59,325 nt of DNA from assembly GCA_016212375.1 (NCBI GenBank), contig JACRGH010000052.1, positions 1-59,325 of the forward strand, in the 5' to 3' direction. Below are positions 51,687 through 59,325 of this stretch, one piece after another (the stretch's first letter is position 1; each line of letters starts with the position of its first letter). The position numbers and the translations under genes were made by a program. The stretch comes from Microcaldota archaeon. Lineage in GTDB: Archaea > Micrarchaeota > Micrarchaeia > Norongarragalinales > Norongarragalinaceae. The notes beneath the pieces are model-generated. The model saw only the letters and a program-made list of their open reading frames with translations. It did not search any database and was not told the origin of the DNA.

Positions 51687-52655
51687 ATGAATAAAAGCGC
51701 CGTTACCGCCGTCTTGATCTTTTTTATATCCATCCTACTCACCGGATGCATGACCCCGGACAAATTTCAAGAAAAAACATCGAAAGCACCGACAAAAATC
51801 TCGGGAACAATAAGTTGGGACACCAGCTGGTCCGGAAACATTTCAATCTCGGGCGATGTGACGGTTGAAGAATGGGCTACGTTGACGATACTGCCGGGAA
51901 CAACAGTCACGGTAAATGCGTTTAGCGACGACCAACACGGCGGAGACGACCACCCCCGCGACACGCCCTTTCCAAAAGACCCGGACCGGAAAGAAACATC
52001 GAGCACGACCATCACAATACGCGGCACCCTGAATGCCACGGGCACGCCTGACAAGCGCATTGTCTTCACATCAGACCAGAAAAAAACGACCTATGACTGG
52101 GATGGCTTGTACATCAACCATGGAAAATTGGATTATGCAGTGGTGGAGCATGCACGGTACAACAAAATCCAGGAAACATCGGACGTAACCATTTCCAACA
52201 GCATCATCCGAAACAGCCTGGAATGCTGCCTATGCATAGGGCACTACAAACCGGTCAGCCCACAAATACTGGACAACGACATCTACAATTGCGGGCATGA
52301 GGGGATTGACAACGGCGGCGGTTCGGCAACAATACGCGGAAACTATTTCCACGTGGAAAACCCCGAAATCCAGCCGGACCCATCGATTGGCAGAAACGGG
52401 ATTATCATATATCAAAATACCCACCCCATTGTCGAAAACAACCGGTTTGAAAAATTGAGCAGGGCGGTTTACTTCCTGGAGGATTCCAAGAATGCGCGGG
52501 AAGAAGGCAAGCAGGCCATGGTGCGGAACAATATAATAAGAAACAATGATGCGGCATTCGGCGTAAACCCCGGCTATTCAATGGAACTAGTTTTGCGGGA
52601 AAACAACACCTTGGCAAACAACACGGAAGACGAGGCCTTGGAAGGGCGGGACTGA
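51687..52655 (+). CDS. Lipoprotein with right-handed beta-helix repeats
   Basis: 322 residues. Signal with a lipobox ending LLTGC (Cys21), so a lipid-anchored surface protein. After 25 polar residues, beta-helix repeats (WDGLYINHGKLDYAVVEHA, VTISNSIIRNS, GNYFHVEN, NNIIRNNDAAFG) fill the rest. It resembles the NosD-type fold of the gene at 120-2105 but is shorter. A TTTTATTATC promoter stretch lies about 25 bases before the ATG. Substrate binding is likely, the substrate unknown. It breaks the aromatic block between the aminotransferase and tyrA. Confidence 0.8.
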   Translation: MNKSAVTAVLIFFISILLTGCMTPDKFQEKTSKAPTKISGTISWDTSWSGNISISGDVTVEEWATLTILPGTTVTVNAFSDDQHGGDDHPRDTPFPKDPDRKETSSTTITIRGTLNATGTPDKRIVFTSDQKKTTYDWDGLYINHGKLDYAVVEHARYNKIQETSDVTISNSIIRNSLECCLCIGHYKPVSPQILDNDIYNCGHEGIDNGGGSATIRGNYFHVENPEIQPDPSIGRNGIIIYQNTHPIVENNRFEKLSRAVYFLEDSKNAREEGKQAMVRNNIIRNNDAAFGVNPGYSMELVLRENNTLANNTEDEALEGRD

Positions 52656-52755
52656 GGCGTAAAGCGGCGCCATTGAAGTTGGCGCAAAGAAGGGAACGGT
52701 ATGGAAAAAGCGCAACGGGCATGAAATGGAAAAACTGCGAAACGAGGAAGGTAAA

Positions 52756-53598
52756 ATGAAAACGGTCGGAATCATCGGTTTTGGGAATTTCGGCCAATTC
52801 GCCGCCTCTCACCTCAAAGAACATTTAGACGTCAGCGTCAGCGACGCCCACGACGTCTCCATCGCGGCCAAAAAAATCGGCGTCAAAGCCGTTTCCTTAG
52901 AGCAAGCCGCTTCCTGCGACATCGTCATCCTGGCCGTGCCGGTTCAACAGATGGAAACAATTTTGTCCCAAATCAAGCCCCACGTCAAGCCCGACGCGAT
53001 CGTCATCGACGTCGCCTCGGTCAAGCAAAGACCCGCCGCTTTAATGGAAGCAATTTTGCCCAAATCGGTCCAGCTCATTGGCACCCACCCTCTTTTCGGG
53101 CCCCAAAGCGGGAAGGATGGCCTCAAAGGGCTTCAAATCGCACTGTGTCCCATTCGTGCGGATGCCAACACCGTTGTCAAAACGCGTGCTTTTTTGAGCG
53201 AACTCGGCCTCGAAGTTATCGACATGACACCCAGCAAGCACGACCAATGGATGGCCCGGACGCAGGCGGTGGCGCACCTGGTTGGAAGGGCGGCTAAAGA
53301 GATGGACCTGCCGGCGGCACCTTTCAAACTGGCCACATACGACGCCTTGTTGGCATTACGGAATTTGGTCAAGGACGACTCGGATGCGTTGTTTGAAACC
53401 ATCCAGAACGAAAACCCGGATGCGGCGAGTCAGCGAGAGAAACTGGAGCGCAAGATGCTGGAAATCGAAAGCCGGCTTGCGGATTCAAAAGCCAAAAAAG
53501 AAGAAACCCGCGCGGTTCAAAGCAAAGAATCCAATCCAGCCAAAACGCAAAAAATCAAGCCACCATTGAGCAAACCCGTGAAGAAAAAGCAAGCTTAA
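52756..53598 (+). CDS. tyrA: Prephenate/arogenate dehydrogenase
   Basis: Makes the tyrosine precursor by NAD(P)-dependent oxidative decarboxylation. 280 residues from ATG 52756, with GAGGAAGG upstream. Rossmann start VGIIGFGNFGQFAASHL; VILAVPVQQM, IDVASVKQRP, IGTHPLFGPQSG, and the helical end SKHDQWMARTQAVAHLVG are the family's. The last 50 residues are a charged, low-complexity tail (KKEETRAVQSKES, ending VKKKQA), unusual for the family. It is 29 bases before trpS. Confidence 0.9.
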   Translation: MKTVGIIGFGNFGQFAASHLKEHLDVSVSDAHDVSIAAKKIGVKAVSLEQAASCDIVILAVPVQQMETILSQIKPHVKPDAIVIDVASVKQRPAALMEAILPKSVQLIGTHPLFGPQSGKDGLKGLQIALCPIRADANTVVKTRAFLSELGLEVIDMTPSKHDQWMARTQAVAHLVGRAAKEMDLPAAPFKLATYDALLALRNLVKDDSDALFETIQNENPDAASQREKLERKMLEIESRLADSKAKKEETRAVQSKESNPAKTQKIKPPLSKPVKKKQA

Positions 53599-53627
53599 AC
53601 AACCTTTGGCGCATTAGTGAATCCAAG

Positions 53628-54749
53628 ATGAACAAAGAAATCAACCCCTGGTCCAACCAGCTCGTAACCGACTACGATTACTTGTTCGAGCAATTCGGCT
53701 TGCAACGGATGAATCCGACATTGGTTGCCAAACTGGGCAAGCATCGCTTATACCGCCGGGGCATCGTGTTTGCGCACCGGGATTTGGACAAGTTCGTGGC
53801 GGCGGCGGAAGCCGGCAAGAAAACCGGCGTCATCACCGGCATCAAACCATCCAGCGAATTCCATTTGGGCTCGCGCATGACGGCCGAACAAATCATCCAC
53901 CTGCAACAACAGTTCGGCACCAAGGTTTTCTATGCCATTGCGGACATCGAAGCGTACGCGGACAATGGCTTAGGACTGGAAGACAGCCACAACTACGCCG
54001 TGGACAATGTGGCCGATTTGTTGGCCCTTGGACTTGACCCCGAAAAGACCTTCTTTTACAAACAGTCGCAAAACATGCACGTCGCGAATTTGGCGAACAT
54101 TTTCGCCCGGAAAACCACGCTGAACATGTTGGAAGCGCTTTACGGCCACCAAAATTTGTCACTTTACCTCGCGGTCTTGACGCAGGCCGGTGACATCATG
54201 GCCCCGCAACTGGAGGCCTTTGACGGGCCCAAGCACATGGTCGTACCGGTGGGCATCGACCAGGACCCGCACATCCGGTTCACCCGGGATTTGGCCGACA
54301 AGTTCAAGGACGAATTTGGATTCATCACCCCCGCCGCCACGTTCCACAAGTTTTTCCGCGCCTTAAACGGCGAGACGAAGATGTCCAAACGCGACCCATT
54401 GGGCGTCATGACACTCAACGACACTCCTGAATTGCTCAAGAAAAAGCTTGCCAATACCCTCACCGGCGGCAGGTCCACGGCGGAAGAACAACGCCGCCTG
54501 GGCGCGGAGCCGGAAAAATGCGTCGTGTTCGAATTGATGCAGTACCACTTCTACGAGGACGACAAAGACTTGAAGGAAATGGAAACGGATTGCCGTTCCG
54601 GAAAGTTGCTCTGTGGAGAATGCAAAGGCATACGCCTCAAACATATCCAAGAGATTTTTAAGAAGCACCAGGAGAAGAAGAAAAAGATGCTTCCAAAAGC
54701 CGAGAAAATACTCGAACAGCCGATTGGGTTCAAGAAAAAAACCAATTAA
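53628..54749 (+). CDS. trpS: Tryptophanyl-tRNA synthetase, archaeal/eukaryal type
   Basis: Charges tRNA-Trp. 373 residues. The HIGH-type motif is FHLGS in GIKPSSEFHLGSRMTAE near 70-80 and the KMSKS motif is KMSKRDP near 252. PVGIDQDPHIRFTRDLA is the long-form archaeal/eukaryal TrpRS signature. Two Cys pairs near the end (LLCGEC) may bind zinc. It follows tyrA with 29 bases, so tyrosine synthesis and Trp charging may be cotranscribed. Confidence 0.94.
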   Translation: MNKEINPWSNQLVTDYDYLFEQFGLQRMNPTLVAKLGKHRLYRRGIVFAHRDLDKFVAAAEAGKKTGVITGIKPSSEFHLGSRMTAEQIIHLQQQFGTKVFYAIADIEAYADNGLGLEDSHNYAVDNVADLLALGLDPEKTFFYKQSQNMHVANLANIFARKTTLNMLEALYGHQNLSLYLAVLTQAGDIMAPQLEAFDGPKHMVVPVGIDQDPHIRFTRDLADKFKDEFGFITPAATFHKFFRALNGETKMSKRDPLGVMTLNDTPELLKKKLANTLTGGRSTAEEQRRLGAEPEKCVVFELMQYHFYEDDKDLKEMETDCRSGKLLCGECKGIRLKHIQEIFKKHQEKKKKMLPKAEKILEQPIGFKKKTN

Positions 54750-54891
54750 TCCGGCGCAAAATCCCCATCCAAATCAATGCCAAGAAGCAGTTTTAAAAGC
54801 GCAACTGACGTCTTTTGTTCCGGGAGAAAAAAAGAAAAAAAAATTCAAGTTTTTCAAATCGATAAAGTGGGGAAGTGATTAACCGCCGTAC

Positions 54892-56019
54892 ATGCTGATT
54901 GATTTCAGACTTGCCAAAAAACTGGTCGCACAACATGACTCGCCCCTGATGGTCATCAGCAAGTCCCGCATCCGCCAGAACTACCAAACGCTTAAAAAAG
55001 CCATGCCGCGTGCGGAAATCCATTACGCCATGAAGGCCAATCCGCACAAGGGCATCCTGAATATCCTGCGCGAGGAAGGCTCGGATTTCGACGTCGCGTC
55101 TTACAATGAAATCAAGATGTTGTTGGATATCGAAGTCGATTCAACCAACATGATTTACGCCAACCCCGTAAAAGCCATTCCCGATTTGGTGCGCGCCTAC
55201 AACGTGGGCGTCGAGAAATTCGTCTTTGATAACGATGTGGAATTGCAGAAGATGGCACGGTATGCTCCGGAAAGCGACGTGTTACTCCGTTTGTACGCCA
55301 ACGGCGACAACGCGTATTACAAATTATCCACTAAATTCGGCGCCCAACCTAAAGACGCCATTCGCTTGCTCAAGAAGGCCAAACGCCTGGGCCTTGACCC
55401 GGTGGGCATCTGTTTCAACGTCGGCTGCCAAGTGACCCGCTCGGACGGCTATATCCAAGCGGTGCAGGCGGCCATGAAAATTTTCAAGGAAGCCAAGAAA
55501 AACGGCATCGAATTGACCACCTTAGACATCGGCGGCGGATTTCCCGTGCGCTACGGCAACAAAAAAACCGACATGGGCGGCGATTTTGACGCCAAAACCA
55601 TCATTTCCGAAGTCAACGCCGCCATCGAGGAGCACGTGCCCGAACACATCAAGATTATTGCGGAACCGGGACGCTTTATTATCGGCGACGCAGCCGTTTT
55701 GATTATGCGCGTCATCGGATTATCCAAACGAAAGGGCGTAATCTGGTACTATGTGGACGACGGGTACTACCACTCCTATAGTGACATCCATGCATCGGAT
55801 TGGAAGTTCGACTTCGTACCGCAGAGCAAGGGTCGCAAAATCCGCTCGGTTTTGGCCGGCCCCACGTGTGATTCGTTCGACGTAATCGCCAAGAACATCT
55901 GGCTGCCTGAATTGGAACTTGGCGAGCTCATCATGAGCCCCAACATGGGGGCGTACACGTCGGGCATGGCGTCCAATTTCAACGGTTTTCCGCCGGCCAA
56001 GACGGTTTTTGTCGATTAA
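54892..56019 (+). CDS. Ornithine/diaminopimelate decarboxylase-family PLP enzyme
   Basis: 375 residues, fold type III. The PLP Lys is in EIHYAMKANPHKGIL near 48; FNVGCQVTRSDGY and LDIGGGFPVRY bind cofactor; AEPGRFIIGDAA and LAGPTCDSFDVIA (catalytic Cys near 324) are the C-terminal half. GPTCDSFD with the short length suits ornithine decarboxylase-like enzymes (polyamine synthesis) more than DAP decarboxylase; a related activity cannot be excluded. The last bases overlap the next ORF's upstream part, but that gene starts later. Confidence 0.88.
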   Translation: MLIDFRLAKKLVAQHDSPLMVISKSRIRQNYQTLKKAMPRAEIHYAMKANPHKGILNILREEGSDFDVASYNEIKMLLDIEVDSTNMIYANPVKAIPDLVRAYNVGVEKFVFDNDVELQKMARYAPESDVLLRLYANGDNAYYKLSTKFGAQPKDAIRLLKKAKRLGLDPVGICFNVGCQVTRSDGYIQAVQAAMKIFKEAKKNGIELTTLDIGGGFPVRYGNKKTDMGGDFDAKTIISEVNAAIEEHVPEHIKIIAEPGRFIIGDAAVLIMRVIGLSKRKGVIWYYVDDGYYHSYSDIHASDWKFDFVPQSKGRKIRSVLAGPTCDSFDVIAKNIWLPELELGELIMSPNMGAYTSGMASNFNGFPPAKTVFVD

Positions 56020-56071
56020 AAACAGTGGCAAAATCCCAAGACATATTAATTTCGAGATTACTGGTAAAAAT

Positions 56072-56710
56072 ATGATAATAATGAAACCAGCGGGATTCCG
56101 AGAGCCGGCTTTGCAGGACGCACACCCTATTGTTGACCAAGCAATACGTCAGGGAAATATAGAAACTCTGAAAAGAGACTGGCTAGCTCACCAACATCTT
56201 AAAGTAGAAACCTCCGAGGAGCCGATACATATTGAGCGCCATGTCATCAACATGTTAGAGCATCAAGCTAAACAAGGACAACAACTCGGCGAAATACCTC
56301 TTTTTTTCATGATGGTACCAAAAGACGACCATCAAATCGTTCGAGCAGTATGGCAAGGGAATGCTGGAGAGTATGGTAGTGTTAAATTTGGAGGCATGGA
56401 TCCACACTTCAGAAACGCCTTGGGGGCTACGCTATCTCACGGCGGAACAATGCCGTTGGGACATACTCATCCTCGCGGTTATGGCCCCATTTTCTCACAC
56501 GTCACATCAGAAGACGTTGGCGAAGATGGCAGAGAAAGTGCCGACTACAATGTTGCAATGACGTTTGAACCGTTTACCCATTCGCCCTACCATTTGATGG
56601 TCGCGATGAATCCTAGAAACGGTAAACCCACATTGGGAGTGCTGGAAGTAAAAAAAGGTCATAAAGTAGGCTATCATCCTTGGAAATGCATTAATCCAAA
56701 ATCCGAATAA
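56072..56710 (+). CDS. Putative JAMM-like protein, AT-rich gene
   Basis: 212 residues from ATG 56072 (or 56081). It holds LGHTHPRGYG, an H-x-H-P like that of JAMM metalloproteases, followed by SHVTSEDVGED; the S-x-x-D position is not exact. Downstream strands (YNVAMTFEPF, HLMVAMNP, GKPTLGVLEV) fit. Its codon use is far more AT-rich than the flanking genes (AGA, CTA, GTA), so it was probably acquired. No known function; compare the gene at 14391. Confidence 0.5.
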   Translation: MIIMKPAGFREPALQDAHPIVDQAIRQGNIETLKRDWLAHQHLKVETSEEPIHIERHVINMLEHQAKQGQQLGEIPLFFMMVPKDDHQIVRAVWQGNAGEYGSVKFGGMDPHFRNALGATLSHGGTMPLGHTHPRGYGPIFSHVTSEDVGEDGRESADYNVAMTFEPFTHSPYHLMVAMNPRNGKPTLGVLEVKKGHKVGYHPWKCINPKSE

Positions 56711-56736
56711 TAACATTGAAAAAGTGAATAACATAC

Positions 56737-57456
56737 ATGCCTGCAAAATTTCCAAAAAATACTTCTTCAAAATCATACGTCAACACCGTACCCAACGGTT
56801 TGCTTTCCATCCTACCCAAACTGTGGCCATTGGCATTCGTGCCCATCACCATCCTCGTGGTCCAACGGTTCGGACATGACGGCGCCAACCTCCTTCTTGG
56901 GGCATTGTTTCTATACCTTTTCATCCAAAAAGCCGACCTCCGCTTGCGCCGCTTGATGATTGTTCTGGCCGTGTTCTCAGGATTATTTGAGACGGCCAAC
57001 GTCGCATCGGGAGCGTACACCTATTTCGGCGCGCTTGCATCGCCGTTGTGGATTTCCTTAGGCTGGGCCATTTTGGGCTGGTGGTTCATGCAGTTGAAAC
57101 CGGCGTTGGAAAAAGTGCCATTCAACGCCGCATTTGCCGCCATTTCCATCGTCATTGCCGCCGCGTCATTTTCCAATCACACGTTGGGCCTCACCACCGC
57201 CATCTCAATTGCCGGACTGTACGCCTTGAGCCTATCGGTCAAACAGCCATTCGCCATGTTCGCGTTCAGTTCCTTATTCGCCATCATCGCCGAAGTGTCC
57301 GGAACATATGGTCGCATCTGGGGCTACTTTGATTTGAACCACGCACCCGTCCCGCCGGATTTGGCCATGCTAGCCTTAGTGTATTCAGTCGTTATGGCAT
57401 TTTCGATTTGGATATCCGGTTACGAAAATGCGGAGCGGGCTCAAAGCATCGGCTAG
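56737..57456 (+). CDS. Polytopic membrane protein, unknown
   Basis: 239 residues with about seven membrane segments after a hydrophilic 25-residue start (WPLAFVPITILVV, LLLGALFLYLFI, LMIVLAVFSGLF and so on). A conserved-looking SGAYTYFG precedes PLWISLGWAILGWWFM. I cannot name a family. Start ATG 56737 has no strong ribosome site. Confidence 0.65.
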   Translation: MPAKFPKNTSSKSYVNTVPNGLLSILPKLWPLAFVPITILVVQRFGHDGANLLLGALFLYLFIQKADLRLRRLMIVLAVFSGLFETANVASGAYTYFGALASPLWISLGWAILGWWFMQLKPALEKVPFNAAFAAISIVIAAASFSNHTLGLTTAISIAGLYALSLSVKQPFAMFAFSSLFAIIAEVSGTYGRIWGYFDLNHAPVPPDLAMLALVYSVVMAFSIWISGYENAERAQSIG

Positions 57457-57505
57457 CAAAGAAAGCAAAAACAAAATCCAGTCCGCAAACGTAAATCGGC
57501 TTTTT

Positions 57506-58126
57506 TCACTCGATTGGTCTTGCAATAACCCGGCACGGTGCTCCATCGCCTTTGTTGATGTTCAAAGGCAGAGCAACTATGTCAACCCGCAAGCCGGCAA
57601 GCGGAGCCAAACCCACCAAGTTTTCCACAATCAGCACGTCATGGTTGAACAGCATCTTGTGCACTTCGTACGGCGGGTTGTCGGGCGTAAACGAATCCAA
57701 CCCAACGAGACGGACCCCGCGTTGGATCAAGGCGTGTGCCGTGGACTTCAAAACCACCGGATTGCCATCAAAATAGTCCGCCTCGTACGCGTTGTCAGAA
57801 TGTCCGGTGAGAAAAAAGACGAAATCACGGACTTGGATTTTTTGCAAGTCCGTTTCGGCCAACCGGATTTCCTTGTGGCCCCTCACGTCAAAGACCCAAC
57901 CTTGGCCCACGAATGCGTCCGCAGGGTAGTCGGACAATTTCTTGCCCGTTTTTAGCATGTGGAAAGGCGCGTCCATGTGCGTACCGAAATGCGAGCTGAA
58001 CGAAAGACGTTTGGTGTTCACACCAGTTTTGCCCACTTTACCCACCTGGGTGAATTCCGCACGGGAATCACCGGGAAAAACGGGGGTCCGAGCGTCCAAT
58101 TGCATTGACAAATCGAGCCAAACCAT
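57506..58126 (-). CDS. Cyclase/kynurenine formamidase-like metal hydrolase (second copy)
   Basis: 206 residues. The metal motif is HFGTHMDAPFHM near 45-56, with LVGLDSFTPDNPPYEVHK and LLIVENL-like VLIVENLVGLAPLAGLRV after it. It shares the fold and motif with the gene at 6616 but little else, so it is a separate family member. It diverges from the phosphoesterase gene with about 80 AT-rich bases between. Confidence 0.75.
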   Translation of the reverse strand: MVWLDLSMQLDARTPVFPGDSRAEFTQVGKVGKTGVNTKRLSFSSHFGTHMDAPFHMLKTGKKLSDYPADAFVGQGWVFDVRGHKEIRLAETDLQKIQVRDFVFFLTGHSDNAYEADYFDGNPVVLKSTAHALIQRGVRLVGLDSFTPDNPPYEVHKMLFNHDVLIVENLVGLAPLAGLRVDIVALPLNINKGDGAPCRVIARPIE

Positions 58127-58207
58127 GAAATGAAATAGGTCGATATGGGACTATTAAGATGACGGCGGCATATTGGAATAGAAATGGTATAAAAAAAGGA
58201 AATTAGA

Positions 58208-58897
58208 ATGGAATTGAAATTCATCTACAATACACCGGCCGCCATCCTCGGCGACGCTTTGTTGTTGGCGGATTTGCACCTTGGCATCGAGTACGACCTC
58301 CAGCAAAACGGGTACAACATCCCCCTGCAATTCAAGGCAGTGGCCGACAAAGTCAACAGCCTGCTCAAACAGACCAAAGCCCGACAAATCATCTTTTTGG
58401 GCGACGTCAAGCACGACGTGTACGGGATGAAGGACCCGGAAGAGCGCATGCTCAACTCGTTTTTCGCACGTTTGAAGACCAAACGCATCACCGTGTGCAA
58501 AGGCAACCACGACTCTGCAATCGAGGGCGTCAAAGGGATTACGGTGGCACCAGCCGAAGGGATGCTCTTTGAGCAGACGCTTTTGTTCCATGGCCACGCC
58601 ACACCTGACCCGGCTTTTTTGGAAGACGCCACCACCATCGCCTGCGGCCATGAACACCCGTTGGCGCAAATCAAGGAAGGCAAGCATATGTGGACGGAAA
58701 AGGCCTGGATTTTGGGCCAACAAGACAAACAGAAATTCGTCATTTTCCCTCATTTTGGCGATTTGGTGGGTGGACGGCCCTTTGACCCGAAAAAGCATCT
58801 GGTACGGTTTTTGGAAGAAAAGGCGTGCAAGCAAGCGAGCGTGCATTTGTTGTCGGGATTGAAATTGGGCAAAGCCGGACGCTTGATGCCCAGGTAA
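58208..58897 (+). CDS. Metallophosphoesterase (COG1407-like)
   Basis: 229 residues of the calcineurin-like fold: ADLHLGIEYD (D-x-H), IIFLGDVKHD (G-D), CKGNHDSAIEG (GNHD), FHGHATPDP and CGHEHPLAQ (G-H-x-H). COG1407 members are archaeal ICC-like phosphoesterases, often near DNA-repair or helicase genes. Here a TATA-like GGTATAAAAAAAG lies about 20 bases before the ATG. Substrate unknown. Confidence 0.88.
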   Translation: MELKFIYNTPAAILGDALLLADLHLGIEYDLQQNGYNIPLQFKAVADKVNSLLKQTKARQIIFLGDVKHDVYGMKDPEERMLNSFFARLKTKRITVCKGNHDSAIEGVKGITVAPAEGMLFEQTLLFHGHATPDPAFLEDATTIACGHEHPLAQIKEGKHMWTEKAWILGQQDKQKFVIFPHFGDLVGGRPFDPKKHLVRFLEEKACKQASVHLLSGLKLGKAGRLMPR

Positions 58898-58939
58898 ATA
58901 GGGAATAGGTTTATGGGTCTCCCCAACCTGTTCTAACCC

Positions 58940-59197
58940 ATGGTTTTACCCAAAGCCTACCGGCCGATGGTCTCCAAAGTCAATGCGGCCATCCAAGCGG
59001 CTGGATTGGAAAATATCAAGAACTTGCAAGACCTCAAAGAAACCCTGGCGCAACCTCCAACCACGATAAAAATCCGTTCTCAGGGTCTTGTTGCGTTAGG
59101 CGTCATGGCCAGAGCCACGGAAAGATACCTCGACTCTATTCCGTCAGAGACACTTCACAACCTGAACCGGGACATTGAAAAATTCGTAAGGGTTTAG
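58940..59197 (+). CDS. Small hypothetical protein ending in the right repeat
   Basis: 85 residues, soluble, helical (SKVNAAIQAAGLENIKNLQDL, then VMARATERYLDSIPSETL). Its last codons and TAG lie within the inverted repeat (59183 on), so the C-terminus may be cut or replaced by the repeat. Family not recognised. Confidence 0.5.
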   Translation: MVLPKAYRPMVSKVNAAIQAAGLENIKNLQDLKETLAQPPTTIKIRSQGLVALGVMARATERYLDSIPSETLHNLNRDIEKFVRV

Positions 59198-59324
59198 TTT
59201 TGTAGGTCGACCGAAAAGCGTAAGTTCTACTTTTTCGTACCTCTTTTGCTTGGGCGTCCCGACCAGGACGCCCCGCGCAAAAAAAGGCCCACCCGCCATG
59301 ACAGACGAAAAATACGTACGCGAG
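59183..59324. repeat. Right terminal inverted repeat (142 bp)
   Basis: Reverse complement of 1-142 with one mismatch. It holds the hairpin GGGCGTCC-CGACCA-GGACGCCC (59252-59273) and an outward-reading start codon at 59298. Confidence 0.9.
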
Positions 59325-59325
59325 C
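59298..59325 (+). CDS. Start of a gene reading off the right end (partial)
   Basis: ATG 59298, reading MTDEKYVRE to the window's end, identical to the partial start at the left end. It may be the first gene of a repeated element. Too short to name. Confidence 0.3.

Noticed and set aside
1-59325. Whole window as a virus or linear plasmid with terminal inverted repeats
   Set aside because: There are no capsid, terminase or replication genes, and most genes are core metabolism or tRNA synthetases. The repeat also contains the start of a gene running outward.
1-59325. CRISPR array
   Set aside because: No evenly spaced direct repeats were seen on either strand, and no cas genes.

Overview
The window is archaeal DNA, most likely a contig or accessory-rich segment from a DPANN-type or other small-genome archaeon; the exact lineage is inference. 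The archaeal signs are a PIN-VirB11-like ATPase with a KH domain, archaeal-type TyrRS and TrpRS, a cupin glucose-6-phosphate isomerase, a COG2061-type ACT regulator, a tRNA-Ser with an intron at the canonical anticodon-loop position, and TATA boxes about 25-30 bases before start codons with no Shine-Dalgarno (leaderless promoters). Coding density is high, and many gene pairs overlap by ATGA.

Layout. (1) The two ends are 142-bp inverted copies of one sequence (1-142 and 59183-59324), each carrying the first codons of a gene that reads off the window. (2) 0.1-3 kb: a secreted beta-helix protein running into the left repeat, and an HTH regulator. (3) 3-19 kb: housekeeping and small genes, including the PIN/KH ATPase, cyclase, PGI, tRNA-Thr, CorA, HNH nuclease, a frameshifted flavin reductase, a CBS-HPF-like fusion, TyrRS, a JAMM-like protein, an aminotransferase and malic enzyme. 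(4) 19-28.5 kb on the minus strand: a type IV secretion or Ced-like DNA-transfer cluster with VirB2-like pilin, VirB6-like channel, PrgI/VirB4 N-terminal protein, VirB4 ATPase, two large surface proteins and a SpoIIM-like protein, followed by a PLD-family nuclease and an acetyltransferase. (5) 28.7-33.4 kb: two VapBC loci, an IolC/DUF2090-like aldolase beside FBPase, tRNA-Ser and an alcohol dehydrogenase. (6) 33.5-54.7 kb: aromatic amino acid biosynthesis, with ACT regulator, trpEGDCBA (no trpF), aroF-aroB-aroD-aroE-aroKA-aroC-pheA, then fic, an aminotransferase, tyrA and TrpRS. (7) 54.9-59.3 kb: ornithine/DAP decarboxylase family, a JAMM-like protein, a membrane protein, a second cyclase and a phosphoesterase.

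The aromatic block encodes a route from erythrose-4-phosphate and PEP to Trp, Phe and Tyr apart from TrpF. Between trpA and aroF lies a short ORF with 7 aromatic residues in 21 codons (Trp, Tyr and Phe), followed at once by a foldable RNA. This looks like a leader-peptide attenuator for aromatic biosynthesis and is the most striking regulatory candidate here. The second is a near-identical palindrome placed just upstream of the TATA region of both the T4SS-like operon and a VapBC operon, with a diverged relative before the beta-helix gene. Other oddities are a tandem duplication of the trpG start, a VapB antitoxin cut by an in-frame TGA, a shikimate kinase-EPSP synthase fusion and a CBS-HPF-like fusion.
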